Source of the DNA: Amoebophrya sp. AT5.2
Taxonomy: Eukaryota; Sar; Dinophyceae; Syndiniales; Amoebophryaceae
Reading direction: 5' to 3'
Length of the DNA stretch: 51,323 bases
Assembly: GCA_005223375.1 (NCBI GenBank)
Contig: RXOD01003829.1
Span: forward strand, 1-51,323
Below, in pieces: positions 48,701 to 51,323 of the stretch (positions within the stretch are counted from its first letter, which is position 1; each line of letters opens with the position of its first letter). The translations under genes and the position numbers were made by a program. Below the pieces are notes generated by a model that saw only the letters and a list, made by a program, of their open reading frames with translations, was not told the origin of the DNA and searched no databases.

Positions 48701-51323
48701 GAGCGCACAAGACCCGACAAGGGCGCTGGCGCAGGAGTTCGGGCATCGTGCGCGACAGCCGGGGGGGGAAGTGTTAGAGAAAATCAGCGACGCGGGCATC
48801 GAAAAGGAAGAACAGATCTCGCATGTGTGGCTGTCTGCTGGAGCTCCGGCCTTCAACCGCGTCGCGAACTCGCTAACGCCGCTCTATCGGGTGATTCTGT
48901 CCACGGAGCTGGACCAGATGCAGCCGATGGCCCCCAGCATCGCGAGCATTCTACGGAGCGTATTTGGCGGTAGCGGAATCGCGGCGCCGGAAGCGCTCGA
49001 GCGAAGCGTGGCGAGCCTGGTCCGCGGAGTCGCTGTGAAACCCATCGCCGCCCCGGGCCACCAGACGCGCGGCGCACAGGACGCAGCGCTCTGCGTGCTC
49101 AACGTCTTTGGCAACGAGAGCGAATCGACGCTCTACGACCAGATCCCGTGGACCCTCATCGAGAAGGTACTGGGCAGCGAAGAGGAAGATCCCGGGCTGG
49201 TGATTCAGTCCGTCTTGCATGTCGTCGAGAAAACGGGGTTCAGACTCAACGCGGACCAAAGTTTCGGCCCGCGTGCGGTCGTGAACCAGGGCGGAAATCG
49301 GTCAGCATCGGGCGCGAGTCCGCCCGGAACGGGCCCCAGCCGCTTCCAGACAATGGCGCGGCTTCTCGAGAATTGCAGTGCTGCGGGCGGAAATGGGCTG
49401 CGCCGCGACGTGGCCAAAGACCTGCTGGCCGAATTCTTCGGACAGCAGAACGCGACGGCCGACTGCCTGCGGGGGCTCCTGATGCCTGAGCAGGAGAAGC
49501 GGGCACTTGTAGACGGGCTGCTGTGTCAGACTCATGCGTACATCCATGCGGACAGCAACATCGAAGAGGAAAGTCGAAAGAGGTACAGCGAAATGATCGA
49601 CGTGTGCAGGTCGATCATCGGCGACCAGAGGAAAGCGACCACCAGCGATGCGCGCGACACGACCCGAATCGACTACCGCCGGCACGGGCACGCGGCGTTC
49701 AGGGCCCTCAATATCTCACGGAAGAATTGCGAGCACGTCTTCGACAACTGGTTACCCTGTGCGGGAAAGACTCAGCGGCAGATGGACAAGCTAATTTACA
49801 ACGTGCGGAGGATAGTGCGTTTCGTCTTTGCGGATGTTGACACGACCGCCAGCAATGACGCGGGAGAGGCGGCAGCGAACTTGTGGAGCGCGTACGACAA
49901 GTTGATGGAATACTTCGAGCAGGCGCCGTCTGGACAACGAGTCTGCGGCCAGTCTGTGGGCAACATTATCAAGAATAATCGCGCGACCGTCGACGCAGCA
50001 GCCCGGCAGAGGATCACGAAGTTGGGCGATATGCTGCGAGATCTCGGCTCGAAAACACAAAGCGTGAGGTACAATGATTGCATGTATTTCGCCCAGGTGG
50101 AGTATCGCACGCTGCACACCGAGATGTTCGCGTACGCGGTGAACGTTCTACAGGCCCTCGCTGGACCGCAATCGGCTTTCGCTGGAGCAAATGCCGGATT
50201 CAAGAAAAAGGAGGACGCGACGCGGCGCTTGATTCAACTCGTGACGAGCAGGGACGTGACGCGCCTGCAGTACTTCTGCGGCGTGTGCGAGTTTTCGCGC
50301 CACTGTTTTCCGTCGCTCGCTGCAAACGAACTGCATGGTGTGTCGGACCTTCTGGAGAAGTGGTGCAGCAAGGACGTGCATCTTGAGGACGATCTTGATG
50401 GGGTGCCTGTCACGGAGTTGTTCGCGTTCGTGGAACGTTTGCTGGCGATTTTCCACCTGCAAGAGAACGCCGGAGCAGCCGGTGGGCAAGGCAACGCCGC
50501 CATGTCCGTGGGCGAGGACCCCATGATCACGTGCCTCGTGGAGCTGGAGCGCGCCACCGCAGACGCGGCCGCCGGAGCCGAACAGCTTGTAAAAACACTG
50601 GTAGAGCAGGAAGAGCGCGTCAAGTTCCTCTCCGAGGACCCGCGAAAAAAACTCGGAGCCTTCCACGAATTTCTGCAGTCCTGCAACAGCGCGGAGTCCG
50701 ACGCTTCGTTGGTGCAGATGATCTCGGAATTCGCTTTCCCCCAGGTAGGGCAGCGGGGAGCCACGAGTCTCGCGGGAGTAGCAGAGCTTGTGCTGCGCAT
50801 CGTGGAGAGACGCAAAAGTGCTTCTGCCGCCGCGAACAACGCGGAAGCGCGTGCTTCCGCGATTTTCGAGTCGCTGTCGGCGCTGTCTGAGTTGTGCGAA
50901 ATCGCCTATGGAGCGCCGGGCTATCCCTTTCCGCTGGAGCTATTGGACGTTTTCCGCTCTATGGTGCTTGTGCGCGCCGCCGAGACCGAAGCCGCGGCCA
51001 AGGCCGGCCTCTTCGTGTGCCTCGTTTCATTGGCGCAAGTGTACGCGAAGAAGGACTTCATTGTGCCGGCGAAGACGGAGGTCCAGTGCGACCCAAACCG
51101 GGACAGCGCGCTGCCGTTCGTGACCGAGGAAGAGCTGCTCGCGAAGGCGGCAGAATTCAAGAAGGACGTCGTGACCGAGCCTCCCCCCGCGCACACGATT
51201 TCTATTGACAGTGACAGCGAGAGCGTTGCGGGTGGCCACAATGCCTCGGCAGGACCAGCGCCGATGGATATCGACATGGAAGACGTCGCTCCTCCAGCGG
51301 CGGCGGGAGTGGCAGACGGTGAC
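24743..51323 (+). CDS. Giant midasin-like six-AAA+ ATPase with ASH/Hydin-like repeats, 3' end outside the window
   Basis: Exons 24743-26105, 26288-29257, 29394-46418 and 46585 to beyond 51323. All three introns are phase 1 and split a glycine codon. The joined frame has 8,699 codons and no stop. Residues 1-~950 are helical and unrecognised. Six AAA+ modules follow (Walker A near residues 994, 1445, 1798, 2149, 2902 and 3321). Then come a ~3,300-residue mostly helical linker, four or five ASH-like beta repeats (~7045-7645), a helical region and an acidic Ser/Asp tail. Six AAA modules in one chain occur in midasin, dynein and RNF213. The WIILDEINLAP style, the VLERLNSL pattern of module 6 and several basic nuclear-type clusters favour midasin, which strips assembly factors from pre-60S particles. 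Standard midasin is ~4,900-5,600 aa and has no ASH repeats that I know of; its MIDAS domain, if present, would lie downstream. Apicomplexan dynein-related AAA ATPases are also very long (from memory, to be verified). Confidence 0.85.
27870..28370 (+). other. AAA+ module 1 of the giant protein
   Basis: Walker A GPTGVAKT at 27904-27927 and Walker B WFMIDELNLAPP at 28093-28128, with sensor-type RLFATQNPNS near 28236-28265. Both nucleotide-binding motifs are intact, so ATP binding and hydrolysis look possible. The stretch HGGTEADDFFGK between them matches the odd-numbered modules. Just upstream, at 27787-27822, a 19-base word is duplicated in tandem within the coding sequence. Confidence 0.85.
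29240..29880 (+). other. AAA+ module 2 of the giant protein
   Basis: Walker A GETGCGKS straddles intron 2 (29257/29394-29416). The Walker B position reads CLENLHDCD (about 29605-29631) in place of the DE pair with an adjacent asparagine, so binding is likely but hydrolysis doubtful. The following VAERLNPLLE resembles modules 4 and 6, as does TPETEAAALLGQ. Confidence 0.78.
30410..30900 (+). other. AAA+ module 3 of the giant protein
   Basis: Walker A GDSSVGKT at 30452-30475 and Walker B WFLADEFNLAP at 30635-30667, followed by RFFATQNPSSYRGRSRLP, a sensor and arginine-finger-type region. All key residues are present. It is very close in layout to module 5. Confidence 0.85.
31480..33060 (+). other. 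AAA+ module 4 of the giant protein, split by a long insert
   Basis: Degenerate Walker A GPTSCKS (31505-31525), one residue shorter than the GxxxxGK[ST] pattern. After TGETEAAHLLGQVQPY an insert of about 340 residues (31680-32700) intervenes. It holds acidic stretches, a GFDADTSSDSED motif near 32210-32245 and a basic KRRRLSEE cluster near 32345-32370. The Walker B-like strand resumes at 32741 as LRLEDIDLPS, then TERINPLLE and FQVFATCHLP. Probably a non-hydrolysing module. Confidence 0.75.
33720..34310 (+). other. AAA+ module 5 of the giant protein
   Basis: Walker A GPPGIGKT (33764-33787) and Walker B WIILDEINLAP (33962-33994) are intact. VVFATMNPVNVGGGRAKLP supplies sensor 1 and the region before the arginine finger. 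This is the most canonical midasin/MoxR-like module. A Gly-rich disordered linker with a KKKRRMKK cluster follows near 34700-34725. Confidence 0.88.
34980..36410 (+). other. AAA+ module 6 of the giant protein, split by a long insert
   Basis: Walker A-like GKPAAGKAS (35021-35047) keeps the lysine but has Ala in place of Ser/Thr. After SQDTEVGELIGQWMP an insert of about 300 residues (35160-36090) carries bipartite basic clusters (KRLKVAPRR, GGKRRRTSG, ARKKQKAA; about 35560-35735) and two GFDDDSxSDD acidic motifs. The module resumes with SELVQAVRNGSWVLLRNINC, where the Walker B acidic pair is replaced by RN, then PPEVLERLNSLVEE. Predicted catalytically inactive. The ending is strongly midasin-like. 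Confidence 0.78.
36411..46200 (+). other. Long helical linker of the giant protein
   Basis: About 3,260 codons on one uninterrupted exon, mostly predicted helix with charged and Cys-containing segments. There are low-complexity islands, for example Gln/Ser-rich sequence at 42620-42760, a Ser/Ala run at 43715-43765 and an acidic PMDVD-containing stretch at 44505-44600. Midasin also has a long linker between AAA ring and substrate-binding domain, but about half this length. I recognise no RING, kinase or other catalytic domain. Confidence 0.55.
46200..48170 (+). other. ASH/MSP/Hydin-like beta-sandwich repeats of the giant protein
   Basis: Four to five repeats share a pattern of a hydrophobic strand, an FG or MG-type turn (FDFGYVTRG, LDFGVLAAR, IRFPALQYGE, IDMGEVGGG) and then a strand such as REVHITNRGKVGCRFRFFV or EIELLNKGTVELKLRL. 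Approximate positions are 46235-46385, 46800-46950, 47255-47420, 47585-47770 and 47950-48165. Intron 3 (46419-46584) falls between the first and second. ASH domains are immunoglobulin-like folds of ciliary, centrosomal and some nuclear-envelope proteins. Confidence 0.6.

Noticed and set aside
24743..51323. Cytoplasmic/axonemal dynein heavy chain or RNF213 as the identity of the giant protein
   Set aside because: Module motifs (DE-[LFI]NLAP, VLERLNSL) are midasin-like. The linker shows no stalk with a microtubule-binding domain as in dynein, and no RING motif as in RNF213 was seen.
1..51323. tRNA, rRNA, CRISPR arrays, phage or bacterial operon features
   Set aside because: None seen on inspection; the intron-rich genes make a prokaryotic source untenable.

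Overview
This is nuclear DNA of a protist, most likely a dinoflagellate-lineage alveolate. Genes are split by short introns of about 80-250 nt (one is 420 nt). Exons are GC-rich and introns AT-rich. Every gene I can support lies on the + strand, as in the unidirectional gene arrays of dinoflagellates. The gene set includes a bacterial-type malate:quinone oxidoreductase, as in apicomplexans and their relatives. The introns are modelled as GT-AG, gene spacing is about 0.5-1.6 kb, and one intron has terminal inverted repeats. Those points suggest an early-branching, compact-genome dinoflagellate such as a Syndiniales/Amoebophrya-type parasite, or Perkinsus. That placement is inference; no rRNA, tRNA or other phylogenetic marker is present.

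Layout, all on the + strand: 278-2003, 3' part of a Pumilio/PUF RNA-binding protein; 3626-5563, WD40-repeat protein (4 exons); 6479-9622, unrecognised 795-aa protein (6 exons); 10708-12010, triose-phosphate/nucleotide-sugar-type (DMT) transporter (3 exons); 12563-13046, small basic protein (2 exons); 13799-16259, malate:quinone oxidoreductase (6 exons); 17651-21389, unrecognised 784-aa protein with C2-like and coiled-coil parts (9 exons); 22442-23641, mitochondrial carrier (2 exons); 24743 to beyond the window end, one giant gene. The reconstructed coding sequences all close in frame across their splice junctions, which strongly supports the exon maps.

The giant gene fills the right half of the window. 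Four exons give 8,699 codons without a stop, and the frame is still open at the last base. It encodes six consecutive dynein/midasin-type AAA+ modules, then a very long, mostly helical linker, then four or five ASPM/SPD-2/Hydin (ASH)-like beta repeats and an acidic tail. The six-AAA chain, motif style and nuclear-localisation-like clusters point to a midasin/Rea1-type ATPase (pre-60S ribosome remodelling). The ASH-like repeats and the size are not features of standard midasin, and the diagnostic C-terminal MIDAS domain would lie outside the window.

The neighbouring genes do not form an obvious pathway. MQO and the carrier are both probably mitochondrial but are not adjacent. The most unusual genome-level signals are the recurrent GTAC donors with GT at the start of the next exon, the TIR-bearing intron at 17733-18177, and the extreme contrast in intron density between the giant gene and its neighbours.
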